In this document: positions 33,798-41,769 of the stretch, piece by piece | How the letters are laid out: the number at the start of each line of letters is the position of its first letter | Numbering within the stretch: the first letter of the stretch is position 1 | Assembly (NCBI GenBank): GCA_003574885.1 | Contig: PJFC01000001.1 | Span: 949,061-1,013,060, forward strand | Source of the DNA: Geobacter sp. | Lineage (GTDB): Bacteria > Desulfobacterota > Desulfuromonadia > Geobacterales > Geobacteraceae | Reading direction: 5' to 3' | DNA: 64,000 nt | The notes under the pieces: model-generated | What the model was told of the DNA's origin: nothing | Seen by the model: the letters and a program-made list of their open reading frames with translations, nothing else | Databases searched by the model: none | Position numbers and translations under genes: made by a program

Positions 33798-34070
33798 ATG
33801 AAGAAGATTTTTGTTGCGATGGCGCTTACGCTCATCTGCGCAGTGGCCGCCATGGCTGCTGACACGATCTCCCTGCCGGCCAAAAACGGCAACGTGACCT
33901 TCAACCACAAGAAGCATCAGGAGACGCTGAAGGATTGCAAGGCGTGCCACGAGAAAGGCCCCGGCAAGATCGAGGGTTTTGGCAAAGACGCCGCTCACAA
34001 ACTCTGCAAAGGCTGCCACGAAGTGAAGAAGGCCGGCCCGACCAAGTGCGGTGAGTGTCACAAGAAGTAA
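33798..34070 (+). CDS. ppcA: Periplasmic triheme cytochrome c7, PpcA family
   Basis: A 90-residue precursor: a 20-residue signal peptide (cleavage AMA/ADT) and a 70-residue mature protein with three heme motifs CKACH, CKGCH and CGECH, plus distal His residues in FNHKKHQ. It closely resembles Geobacter sulfurreducens PpcA in length and in the HEKGPGKIEGFGK segment. PpcA carries electrons across the periplasm to outer-membrane conduits. The start at 33798 follows GAGGAGG. It opens a cluster of cytochrome maturation and multiheme cytochrome genes, and a terminator follows directly. Confidence 0.95.
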   Translation: MKKIFVAMALTLICAVAAMAADTISLPAKNGNVTFNHKKHQETLKDCKACHEKGPGKIEGFGKDAAHKLCKGCHEVKKAGPTKCGECHKK

Positions 34071-34096
34071 TCCGGTACAAGCTTTCAGAAACAACG

Positions 34097-34132
34097 GAAA
34101 AGGGGTAACAGGATTCTTGTTATCCCTTTTTC
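34097..34132 (+). terminator. Intrinsic terminator after ppcA
   Basis: AAAGGGGTAACA and TGTTATCCCTTT arms followed by TTTCTTACT. It lets ppcA be expressed separately from resB-ccsA. Confidence 0.8.
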
Positions 34133-34242
34133 TTACTCATAAAATGTATTAGTAAAATTAAATTATCCTTTTTGCGCCGTTTTGAATATAATGCGTTGAT
34201 GCTGTATGCAGCATCAGACCATTACTGATTCAGGAGAACAAC

Positions 34243-35604
34243 TTGACGACCAAAGAACGCGGTTTTCTGCAAGCCCTCTGGGATTTTTTCTGTTCCCTCA
34301 AGCTCTCGATTTCACTCCTCATCCTGTTGGCACTAACCTCGATTATCGGCACGGTCATCCCCCAGGTTCCCAACATACCCGAGGAGTACATCCAGTCCCT
34401 GAGCCAGACCAAGGTACAACTGTACGACAAGATCGGCTTCTTCGACATGTACCACTCCTGGTGGTTCATTCTGCTCCTCTACCTGCTGACGGTCAATCTG
34501 ATCGCCTGCTCCATCAAGCGTCTGCCGAGGGTCTGGAAGATTGTCTCCGAGCCGACCCTGGTGATGGACGAATCCTTCGAGAAATCCCTCTCCCTTACCC
34601 ATGAGATCAAGCTGAAAGGGGATGGCGCTAATGTGAAGGAGAAGATGGTTTCCTTCCTCACGAGCGAGTTCGCGAAGCCGGTCATTACGGAAGTCGACGG
34701 GACCTGCCATCTTTTCGCCCAGAAAACCCCCTACAGCAGGCTGGGGGTGTACGTTGTCCACTTGAGCATCATCATTATCTTCATCGGTGCCATCATCGGC
34801 TCTTATTTCGGCTACAAGGGATTCGTAACCATCGTGGAGGGGCAGAGCGTGGACAGCCTGACGAGCCGCTCGGGGAAAACCATCCCTCTCGGTTTCGCCC
34901 TCAAGTGCGAGAAATTTACCGTATCGTTCTATGACACCGGTGCCCCCAAAGAGTTCAAGAGCATCCTGACTGTTCTGGAGAACGGCCAACCGGTTCCCGG
35001 TTATATAAATATCCCGACTATCGTCAACAGCCCCCTTACCTACAAAGGGATCACCTTCTACCAGTCCAGTTACGGCTCCGCCAGCGAGGGAGGTACATTC
35101 CACTTCACCGTCCGCAGCCGAAAGGGGGGAGCGCCGGTCAAACTGACGGCCCGCCAGGGTGACAAGGTCCAGCTTCCCGGTGGCGGCACCATGCAGGTCC
35201 TGGAGTCGACGGATGAGGTGCGTAACTTCCTTCCCCAGTTTTCCGGGCCAGCAGCCCGTATAGAGGTCACAACCGGTAGCGGTGCGCCCCAGGCATTCAT
35301 TGTTATGCGTAACTACCCGGAACTTGATGAACAACGGGGGGGCGACTTGATCTTCTCCTATGACGGTTCGGACCAGAAATTCTACACCGGACTCCAGGTG
35401 GCCAGGGATCCCGGCGTCTGGGTCGTATGGCTGGGATGCGCCCTCATGGTTGGCGGCATCTGCATGGCATTCTTCATGTCCCACAAGCGGATCTGGATAC
35501 GGATCGCCAATGGCCGCGTAGTAATGGGGGGTAGCGCCAGCAAAAACCCGGCCGGCTTCCAGCTCCAGTTCGACGCCCTCGTGGATAAACTCTCTAAACT
35601 GTAA
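34243..35604 (+). CDS. resB: Cytochrome c biogenesis protein ResB/Ccs1
   Basis: A 453-residue membrane protein starting with TTG at 34243, justified by AGGAG six bases upstream and by the protein beginning at the expected position. Transmembrane helices lie at about 17-37 (SLKLSISLLILLALTSIIGT), 75-95, 165-190 and 385-405, with a large periplasmic domain between the last two. ResB/Ccs1 holds apocytochrome and works with CcsA to attach heme (system II). It sits directly upstream of ccsA (20 bp), which confirms the role. Confidence 0.93.
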   Translation: MTTKERGFLQALWDFFCSLKLSISLLILLALTSIIGTVIPQVPNIPEEYIQSLSQTKVQLYDKIGFFDMYHSWWFILLLYLLTVNLIACSIKRLPRVWKIVSEPTLVMDESFEKSLSLTHEIKLKGDGANVKEKMVSFLTSEFAKPVITEVDGTCHLFAQKTPYSRLGVYVVHLSIIIIFIGAIIGSYFGYKGFVTIVEGQSVDSLTSRSGKTIPLGFALKCEKFTVSFYDTGAPKEFKSILTVLENGQPVPGYINIPTIVNSPLTYKGITFYQSSYGSASEGGTFHFTVRSRKGGAPVKLTARQGDKVQLPGGGTMQVLESTDEVRNFLPQFSGPAARIEVTTGSGAPQAFIVMRNYPELDEQRGGDLIFSYDGSDQKFYTGLQVARDPGVWVVWLGCALMVGGICMAFFMSHKRIWIRIANGRVVMGGSASKNPAGFQLQFDALVDKLSKL

Positions 35605-35624
35605 CCCTTCGGAGGATATAACCG

Positions 35625-36476
35625 ATGTCCAGTTCGCTGTTGTTTAACGTCACTACCATTGCCTATCTGGCGTCTACCGTCGCTTTCTTTGCCTTTCTGG
35701 CAAGCAGGAACAAGGCCCTCGGGCTTGCCGGCAGCGGCATCGCCTATGCAGGTTTTGTTGTTCAGACGGTCGCCATCGGCCTCCGCTGGCAGGAATCCTA
35801 CGCCATGGGGCACGGCCATGCTCCCCTCTCCAATCTGTACGAATCAGTGGTCTTCTTTTCCTGGACCATCATCCTGATCTTCGGGATTATCGACCTGAAG
35901 TACAAGTACCGCGTGGTGGGGGCTTTCGTCGTTCCTTTTGCCCTCCTCGGCATGTCATGGGCACAGCTCGGCATGGAGAGCGGGATAGAGCCCCTCGTGC
36001 CGGCCCTCCAGAGTAACTGGCTGCTCTACCATGTCGTCACCTGCTTCCTCGGCTATGCAGCATTCGCGGTCGCCTGCGGCATCTCCATCATGTACCTGAT
36101 CAAGGAGAAGCGGGAGACGCCTGACAGCAGCTCCCAGGCCGGGGGAATCATCGCCATGTTCCCCTCCATAAAGATACTGGACGACCTGAACTACAAGGCG
36201 ATCATGATCGGTTTCCCGCTCCTGACCCTCGGCATCATAACCGGCGCGGCCTGGGCCAATTATGCCTGGGGGACCTACTGGAGCTGGGACCCGAAGGAAA
36301 CCTGGTCGCTCATCGTCTGGTTTGTCTACGCAGCCTTTCTCCATGCCCGCATTACCCGGGGATGGGTCGGGAGACGGGCAGCTATCCTCTCCATCGTCGG
36401 CTTTGCCGCAACCATTTTCTGCTATCTTGGAGTCAACCTGTTCCTTTCCGGTCTGCACAGTTACGGCGGACGGTAA
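35625..36476 (+). CDS. ccsA: Cytochrome c heme lyase subunit CcsA/ResC
   Basis: A 283-residue membrane protein with about eight helices and the heme-handling Trp-rich motif WGTYWSWDPKETWSLIVW plus conserved external His residues. It transfers heme across the membrane to ResB and apocytochromes. The start follows CGGAGGATA. It forms a two-gene unit with resB, upstream of the multiheme cytochromes it would mature. Confidence 0.95.
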   Translation: MSSSLLFNVTTIAYLASTVAFFAFLASRNKALGLAGSGIAYAGFVVQTVAIGLRWQESYAMGHGHAPLSNLYESVVFFSWTIILIFGIIDLKYKYRVVGAFVVPFALLGMSWAQLGMESGIEPLVPALQSNWLLYHVVTCFLGYAAFAVACGISIMYLIKEKRETPDSSSQAGGIIAMFPSIKILDDLNYKAIMIGFPLLTLGIITGAAWANYAWGTYWSWDPKETWSLIVWFVYAAFLHARITRGWVGRRAAILSIVGFAATIFCYLGVNLFLSGLHSYGGR

Positions 36477-36569
36477 GGAGGGTGGTTCCGCAATATTATC
36501 TGCTATTCCCCGCATAATCTCTCCCCTGTAGGGGGAGGTCGGGAGGGGGGATGAACCGGGGGAGAGTGT

Positions 36570-37574
36570 ATGAGTGCATGGAAGCAGTTGTCTGTTCCTG
36601 CCCTGTTAGGCGCGCTGCTGGCTGTTGTCGCGCCGGCGGGGGAAAGCGAGGCTGCCTCCCCGCTCAGGTGTACCGGCTGCCACCCCGCCATCGTGCGCGA
36701 CAGCGTGGTGCACAAGCCGGTCGGTGACGGGGAATGTCTTTCGTGTCACCAGATGGTGGAAGGGAAGATGCACCCTTCGGAAAAGGGGTCAGTCACCCTT
36801 CAGGAAAAAGGTGAAAAGCTCTGCTACATGTGCCATGACAACCTGGCTGCGAAGAAGTTCGTCCATGGGCCGGTTGCAAGCGGCGAATGCCTGTCGTGCC
36901 ACGATGTGCACAAGTCCCCCAATCGCAAATTGCTGAAGGGTGGAACCGGCGCCGATTTCTGCTTCATGTGCCATGAGAACAAATTTCAGTTCAAATACGG
37001 CCACGCACCGGTGATGCAGGGCGACTGCCTTGCCTGCCATGATCCCCACCAGTCCGATAACAAGATGATGGTCAAAAAGCCCGGTTCAAAGCTCTGCTTC
37101 GACTGCCACGACGCCGCCATCGCCAAGGGGAAATCCGTTCACAAGCCGGTGGCGACCGGTGACTGTCTTGGCTGCCACAAGGTGCACGGCTCGCCGTATC
37201 CCCATATGCTCACCCGTGACAATCCTGATATCTATTACATGCCCTACAATCCGTCCCATTATGCGTTCTGTTTCGATTGCCACAACCGAGAGCTGGCAAA
37301 GGACAAGCGGACCGATACCCTTACCGGGTTCCGCAACGGAGACCGCAATCTCCATGCGCTGCATGTCAACAAGCCTGACAAAGGACGGACCTGCAAGACC
37401 TGTCACGAGCCCCATGCCGCCGCCCAGGAGCGCCTGCTCAAGAAGAGCATCCCGGGGTTCGGGAACTGGAACATCCCCATGCTCTTCACCGGGACATCCA
37501 CCGGAGGAACGTGCGTCGTCGGTTGCCACAAGCCAAAATCCTATGACAGGCTGAAGCCCGTGATCTATAAATAA
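36570..37574 (+). CDS. Periplasmic multiheme cytochrome c (10 CxxCH plus one CX3CH)
   Basis: A 334-residue exported protein (signal about 1-28, ending SEA). Canonical heme motifs: CTGCH, CLSCH, CYMCH, CLSCH, CFMCH, CLACH, CFDCH, CLGCH, CFDCH and CKTCH. A further C-terminal CVVGCH has three residues between the Cys pair and may bind an eleventh heme. Motifs alternate in pairs separated by VHKPV/VHGPV/GHAPV segments, a doubled-CxxCH repeat design. It is likely a periplasmic carrier or part of an outer-membrane conduit, next to a second cytochrome and OmcE. Confidence 0.92.
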   Translation: MSAWKQLSVPALLGALLAVVAPAGESEAASPLRCTGCHPAIVRDSVVHKPVGDGECLSCHQMVEGKMHPSEKGSVTLQEKGEKLCYMCHDNLAAKKFVHGPVASGECLSCHDVHKSPNRKLLKGGTGADFCFMCHENKFQFKYGHAPVMQGDCLACHDPHQSDNKMMVKKPGSKLCFDCHDAAIAKGKSVHKPVATGDCLGCHKVHGSPYPHMLTRDNPDIYYMPYNPSHYAFCFDCHNRELAKDKRTDTLTGFRNGDRNLHALHVNKPDKGRTCKTCHEPHAAAQERLLKKSIPGFGNWNIPMLFTGTSTGGTCVVGCHKPKSYDRLKPVIYK

Positions 37575-37687
37575 TTGCTGTCAGGCACCGGCAGACTGCC
37601 ATCTAGAACCATAGGGGCGGGCCTTGCTTCGTCCAATTCGGGCGGGGGAACTCCGCCCCTACGGTATGCCATACAAATGGAGGGGAA
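37575..37687. repeat. Intergenic inverted repeat between cytochrome genes
   Basis: ATAGGGGCGGG and CCGCCCCTACGG arms flank TTCGGGCGGGGGAAC, a GC-rich palindromic repeat filling the gap. The downstream ribosome site GGAGGGGAA lies at its edge. Confidence 0.5.
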
Positions 37688-38674
37688 ATGTTGCGCAAGA
37701 TCGTTCCGACCCTTATCATCCTGCTAACGACGGGAGTGGTTGCCGCCAACGCTGCAATTACCTTCGTCTACCCGGCACCCAAAAGCTGGGTGAAGCGGGC
37801 GGACTACCTCATCCTGAAGCTGAACGATCCCGCCATTACCGGCGTCCAGATCACCCTGAACGGCGAGGCGAGCGGGATCATGCCGATCGGTACGCCCGAA
37901 TACCGGAAGGCATTCAGGGATTTCATCATACTCCAGGCTCTTTGGGACAAAGGCAAGAACGACGTCTCCGTTGAGACGTTCAGCGGTGACAAACGGGTCG
38001 AGACGGCGGTTAATGACGTGTGGTACAACCCGGGGGGTAAGGAGCCGGTTTCCCCCGACTACAAGCCCAATAGTCTCCATACCGCCGAAAACGAGAGGCT
38101 CTGCGCTCCCTGCCACCCCATGAACCCGACCCCTGCCCAGCTTGCTGCCGGCCCGGGGAAAGGCAATCCCTGTTTCGGCTGCCACAAGAAGATGATGAAC
38201 AGTACCTTCGTCCACGGTCCAGCCGGGACCTATTCCTGTGCCTACTGCCATACCGGTGACGGGAAGTCCAAGTACGCCGTTCCCAAGCGTGACGCCGTCC
38301 TCTGCAACGAATGCCATTCCGACAAGGGGGACGAATTCACCAAGCGCAAGTTCATCCATGGCCCCATAGCAGCAGGGTTGTGCGAGGTCTGCCACGATTC
38401 CCACGGCTCGCCCTATCCCGCCCAGTTGCTGATGCCGATCAACGATCTCTGTCTCTCCTGCCACGAGGATGTGGGGAAGGGGTATCACGTGGTCCGGACC
38501 ACATCCGGCGGCGGGCATCCCCTCAAGTGGAAGACCGACCTGTCACGGCCGGAGACGGGGAGGGAGATGTCGTGCGTTTCCTGTCACAATCCCCACAGCG
38601 GCGACGTGCGGTATTTCTTCGTCAACAATGCGGAGGATCGCATGCTCCTCTGCCAGATGTGCCATAATAAGTAA
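37688..38674 (+). CDS. Periplasmic octaheme cytochrome c
   Basis: A 328-residue exported protein (signal about 1-22, ending ANA). The N-terminal 110 residues lack heme motifs and look like a beta-rich domain. Eight CxxCH motifs follow: CAPCH, CFGCH, CAYCH, CNECH, CEVCH, CLSCH, CVSCH and CQMCH. The HGP and GSPYP spacers resemble those of the upstream cytochrome, so the pair may derive from one ancestor. Expected to pass electrons between PpcA-type carriers and the outer-membrane complex. Confidence 0.92.
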   Translation: MLRKIVPTLIILLTTGVVAANAAITFVYPAPKSWVKRADYLILKLNDPAITGVQITLNGEASGIMPIGTPEYRKAFRDFIILQALWDKGKNDVSVETFSGDKRVETAVNDVWYNPGGKEPVSPDYKPNSLHTAENERLCAPCHPMNPTPAQLAAGPGKGNPCFGCHKKMMNSTFVHGPAGTYSCAYCHTGDGKSKYAVPKRDAVLCNECHSDKGDEFTKRKFIHGPIAAGLCEVCHDSHGSPYPAQLLMPINDLCLSCHEDVGKGYHVVRTTSGGGHPLKWKTDLSRPETGREMSCVSCHNPHSGDVRYFFVNNAEDRMLLCQMCHNK

Positions 38675-38706
38675 CGCTATTAGTACCGGCATCCTGCCAC
38701 CCCAGA

Positions 38707-38734
38707 CCCCTCCTGGTTCAGGAGGGGGATTTTG
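38707..38734 (+). terminator. Intrinsic terminator after octaheme cytochrome
   Basis: CCCCTCCT and AGGAGGGG arms with a 5-nt loop, then GATTTTG. Confidence 0.65.
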
Positions 38735-38832
38735 AATTCCCAAGGGTTGGTTGAACAGTTGCAGAGAGTTCGTAGCCGTTGGAGGCATCTGAACGACAGA
38801 ATCAATTAACCCGTCATGAAAAGAGGAACGGC

Positions 38833-39924
38833 ATGAAAAACATGAAACTGACAATGGTTAAACTTGCGGGAATACTCTTCGGCCTCGGGCTTATGGCGGG
38901 ATGCGCTGCCGAACAGCAGGAGGTCAGGCATTTCTATTGGCCTCAGCTGCCTGAACGTCCCCGCATCGAGTGGAAGAAAGCGTATAGCAGTCAGCTCGAT
39001 TTCCCCAAAACCGGCTTCCAGTCTTTTGTTGCCGCTGTTGCCGGCTCCGATGAGCCGATCCGCTTCGAGAAACCGGTCGATATAAAATCAAACGGCGAAG
39101 GCAAGGTGTACATTTCGGATCCCGGTGCGGGTATTGTCTATGTGTATGACCTTCTAGGCAGAGAGGTTCACCTGTTGGGAGGAGAAGACGCAATTGGCCA
39201 GTTCAAAAACCCTATAGGGCTGACCGTCGACGACAATTTGAACATCTATGTCAGCGACCAGGAGAAACTGATGGTCCTGGTGTTCGACCGGAATGAAAAA
39301 CCGATTCGCGCCATTCCCCTGCAAGGGCTTGTCGGGCGTCCCACCGGCATGGCCTTTGACAAGCAGCGCAAACGGCTTTTCGTGGTGGACATCAAGGGCC
39401 ATAAAGTCTCTGTTTTCTCTCCCGACGGGAACCTGATAAGCACCATCGGCAAGCCGGGGGATGGAGATGGCGAATTCAATTTTCCCACATCGGTGGCAAT
39501 CAACAGCAAAGGGGAGATAATCGTGGCCGATTCCATGAACGCCCGGATCCAGGTTTTCGACCCGGATGGCAAATTCCTGCGTAAATTCGGTCGCCGGGGT
39601 GATGGAGTCGGCGAATTCCAGATTCTGAAGGCTGTTGCAGTCGATTCCGATGACAACATCTACGTAACCGAGGGGAAGGGGCACAAGATGCTTGTCTTCG
39701 ACACCAACGGCCAGCTTCTTTTAAGCGTCGGCGGCCTCTATTCGGTCCTTGGCACGGGGAAGGATGCTCCCGGCGGTTTCCTCATTCCTCAGGGTATCGA
39801 TATCGACAAGAACGACACGATCTACATCGTGGACCAGTTGAACAAGCGGTTTCAGGTATTTCAGTATATCTCCGACAGCTACCTGAAGGCCAACCCCATC
39901 CCGGAGTATATGGCGCCGAAATAA
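38833..39924 (+). CDS. NHL-repeat beta-propeller lipoprotein
   Basis: A 363-residue lipoprotein starting at ATG 38833 after AGAGGAA. The signal peptide ends with the lipobox LMAGC. Residues 80-355 hold about six NHL-type blades: KPVDIKSNGEGKVYISDPGA, NPIGLTVDDNLNIYVSDQEK, RPTGMAFDKQRKRLFVVDIK, FPTSVAINSKGEIIVADSMN and DIDKNDTIYIVDQL among them. NHL lipoproteins often accompany outer-membrane cytochrome conduits. The location between periplasmic cytochromes and omcE supports a structural or assembly role. No catalytic motif is seen. Confidence 0.88.
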   Translation: MKNMKLTMVKLAGILFGLGLMAGCAAEQQEVRHFYWPQLPERPRIEWKKAYSSQLDFPKTGFQSFVAAVAGSDEPIRFEKPVDIKSNGEGKVYISDPGAGIVYVYDLLGREVHLLGGEDAIGQFKNPIGLTVDDNLNIYVSDQEKLMVLVFDRNEKPIRAIPLQGLVGRPTGMAFDKQRKRLFVVDIKGHKVSVFSPDGNLISTIGKPGDGDGEFNFPTSVAINSKGEIIVADSMNARIQVFDPDGKFLRKFGRRGDGVGEFQILKAVAVDSDDNIYVTEGKGHKMLVFDTNGQLLLSVGGLYSVLGTGKDAPGGFLIPQGIDIDKNDTIYIVDQLNKRFQVFQYISDSYLKANPIPEYMAPK

Positions 39925-40693
39925 TTTCTGTAGGGTGACTCCCCCCGGTTCTGCCGGGGGAGTTTTCTGTGTTTGATAGTTTTCCCCTCTCCCTGAGTGA
40001 TAGAGTGAGGGGGCTCTGGCTGACAAAACAGGGATGCTATCCCCTCATCCGGCCTTCGGCCACCTTCTCCCCAAGGGAGAAGGGTCCAGCGGAAGATTAG
40101 TTCTTAGCAGATAAGGTTTTGCTGTTCCGATTGCGAACAGGCCTTCTTCTGTATCCTGCCTTGCTGTCCGTTTTGCTCATTACCCTGCAACCCTACCCAG
40201 ATGTCCCCTCCATTTGTAATTTCTCGGCGACCTCTGTGCATTCTGTGGCAAAAGCTTCATTATGCATAATTTATGTCATAATGAATCCAGGGACCTTCAC
40301 TCTGCGATTCAGCCGGACGGTGATATAACTCGTCTGTCGCCATTTGCCGGAACAGTAACGTTAAATGTCATGCGAAACAGTCGTGATAAAGCAGTCGAAG
40401 AACCGGAATTTGGCGGAAGCCCGCGGCAATTTCACCATTATTCACTATTTTGGGAGTATAAGTTTTAGTGGCATTACAGCGGGTTAGTGTTATTTGGTAA
40501 GAATGGTCTTAAACTTGCAGATAATTAGCTAAACCCCGCATTGGATGAGGGTGAGTTTGTGGGCATGGGTTTTGCTAGGTTAGCAGAACGCGTTGAATAA
40601 AGTGTCATTAACAAATGCAACAACACAACTCAATTAATGCATGGGTAATCCCAAGGTCTCAATGGCCACACACCAACAGAAAGGAGTAGCGCA
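39925..40693. other. Long intergenic region upstream of omcE
   Basis: These 769 bp contain a terminator (39938-39967), a GC-rich repeat with CCGGCCTTCGGCCACCTTCT near 40043, and then AT-rich DNA up to omcE. No credible gene: the open frames have poor composition and no ribosome sites. I searched by eye for a c-di-GMP (GEMM) riboswitch and for a sigma-54 promoter and found neither. Long noncoding leaders are plausible here. Confidence 0.5.
39938..39967 (+). terminator. Intrinsic terminator after NHL lipoprotein
   Basis: ACTCCCCCCGG and CCGGGGGAGT arms around TTCTG, then TTTCTGTG. Confidence 0.8.
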
Positions 40694-41410
40694 ATGAAAA
40701 AAGTATTGGCAACAATTGCGGTCGTCAGTCTTATGGCCGCAGCAACAACAGTATCGGCAATGTCCATCGTGGGGACCAAGCACGACCTGAGTTCGACAAC
40801 GGGTGGCGGTACCTACAAAGGCAGCACCACTCAGATCTGCGTTTTCTGCCACACGCCACACAACGCTGTCGGAGTTAACGGCAGCTTCTACCCCCTCTGG
40901 AACAGAAGCAACCCTGCAGCCAGCGGCTTCAAGCTCTATTCATCGGGCGGCATGCAAAACGGCTACCTGACTAACGGCCAGGGTGGAGCTTCTACTGGCT
41001 TTACTGCCGACAGCGTCTCCCTCTACTGCATGAGCTGCCATGACGGTGCCACCACTCTTGGCGCCGTGAAGAATCCGCCGCTTGACTCTCCTGCTAGTAT
41101 CACCACAATATCTGGGACTAACACGATTACCAGCTCAGCAAATCTTAATGATGCGTCGAACAGCCTGATGAACGACCATCCGGTCAACTTTAACCTGACT
41201 AACGGCGCTGATCCTGCCATTGGAACGGTTACCACCAATACGGTAGGGACTGCTTCGATCACCAATAAGCTGCCGCTCTATAAGTCTCAGCGCGGTAACA
41301 CCTCCCTTGAGTGCGCAAGCTGCCATGCTGTGCATGACAATGCTGAAGGGATGTTCCTGCGTACCACCATGAATGGCAGCCTTCTCTGTCTCGGTTGTCA
41401 CATTAAGTAA
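40694..41410 (+). CDS. omcE: Tetraheme outer-surface cytochrome, OmcE-like
   Basis: A 238-residue exported protein (signal about 1-22, ending VSA) with four heme motifs CVFCH, CMSCH, CASCH and CLGCH, and Ser/Thr/Asn/Gly-rich linkers typical of surface proteins. The length and four-heme content match Geobacter OmcE, which polymerises into extracellular nanowires. The flanking order (ppcA, resB, ccsA, two cytochromes, NHL, this gene) also agrees with the omcE neighbourhood as I recall it in G. sulfurreducens. Strong AAAGGAG site. Expected to be the terminal, extracellular part of the electron conduit. Confidence 0.85.
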   Translation: MKKVLATIAVVSLMAAATTVSAMSIVGTKHDLSSTTGGGTYKGSTTQICVFCHTPHNAVGVNGSFYPLWNRSNPAASGFKLYSSGGMQNGYLTNGQGGASTGFTADSVSLYCMSCHDGATTLGAVKNPPLDSPASITTISGTNTITSSANLNDASNSLMNDHPVNFNLTNGADPAIGTVTTNTVGTASITNKLPLYKSQRGNTSLECASCHAVHDNAEGMFLRTTMNGSLLCLGCHIK

Positions 41411-41434
41411 TGAATTTTTTACTGTAATTCTCTC

Positions 41435-41463
41435 GGGGGATGGGAAACCATCCCCCTTTTTTT
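41435..41463 (+). terminator. Intrinsic terminator after omcE
   Basis: GGGGGATGG and CCATCCCCC arms with a GAAA loop, followed by TTTTTTT. Very strong; it would insulate omcE from the downstream barrel gene. Confidence 0.92.
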
Positions 41464-41769
41464 GTCGTGATTCTCCCCGGCGGAGGCAGTTGGCAGTGCT
41501 GGGATGCTTATGTCGTTGCATGTGCGTGATTGCGCTATTTCGCCTGTGGTGTCGAGCCATATCACCGATTATCGAGGATGGAAAACCTCGATTATTCCCA
41601 TCTCGCAATTACACTCAAAAAAACGGTATGTTATGTCGTGTCTTAAGGTGATGTTTTGTTGGTGCAGAAGGTATGGTATTTGCATTACAAGGCTGTTTAT
41701 CTCCAATTAACGATGGTTCAAGCCTTCGGAAATATTGCGAAAGTCTCACAACAGGTTCAAGGTCACTTG
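41464..41769. other. Intergenic region between omcE and barrel gene
   Basis: About 300 bp with no credible gene. The downstream frame remains open upstream of its likely start, but that part is not protein-like. A promoter must lie here given the strong terminator, but none was convincingly identified. Confidence 0.4.

Noticed and set aside
40119..40468. Small genes in the gap upstream of omcE
   Set aside because: Two overlapping open frames have no ribosome sites and implausible composition.
39968..40693. c-di-GMP (GEMM) riboswitch upstream of omcE
   Set aside because: Expected because Geobacter cytochrome genes sometimes have one, but the conserved GCAAA, GAAA and GACGCAAAGC segments were not found by eye.
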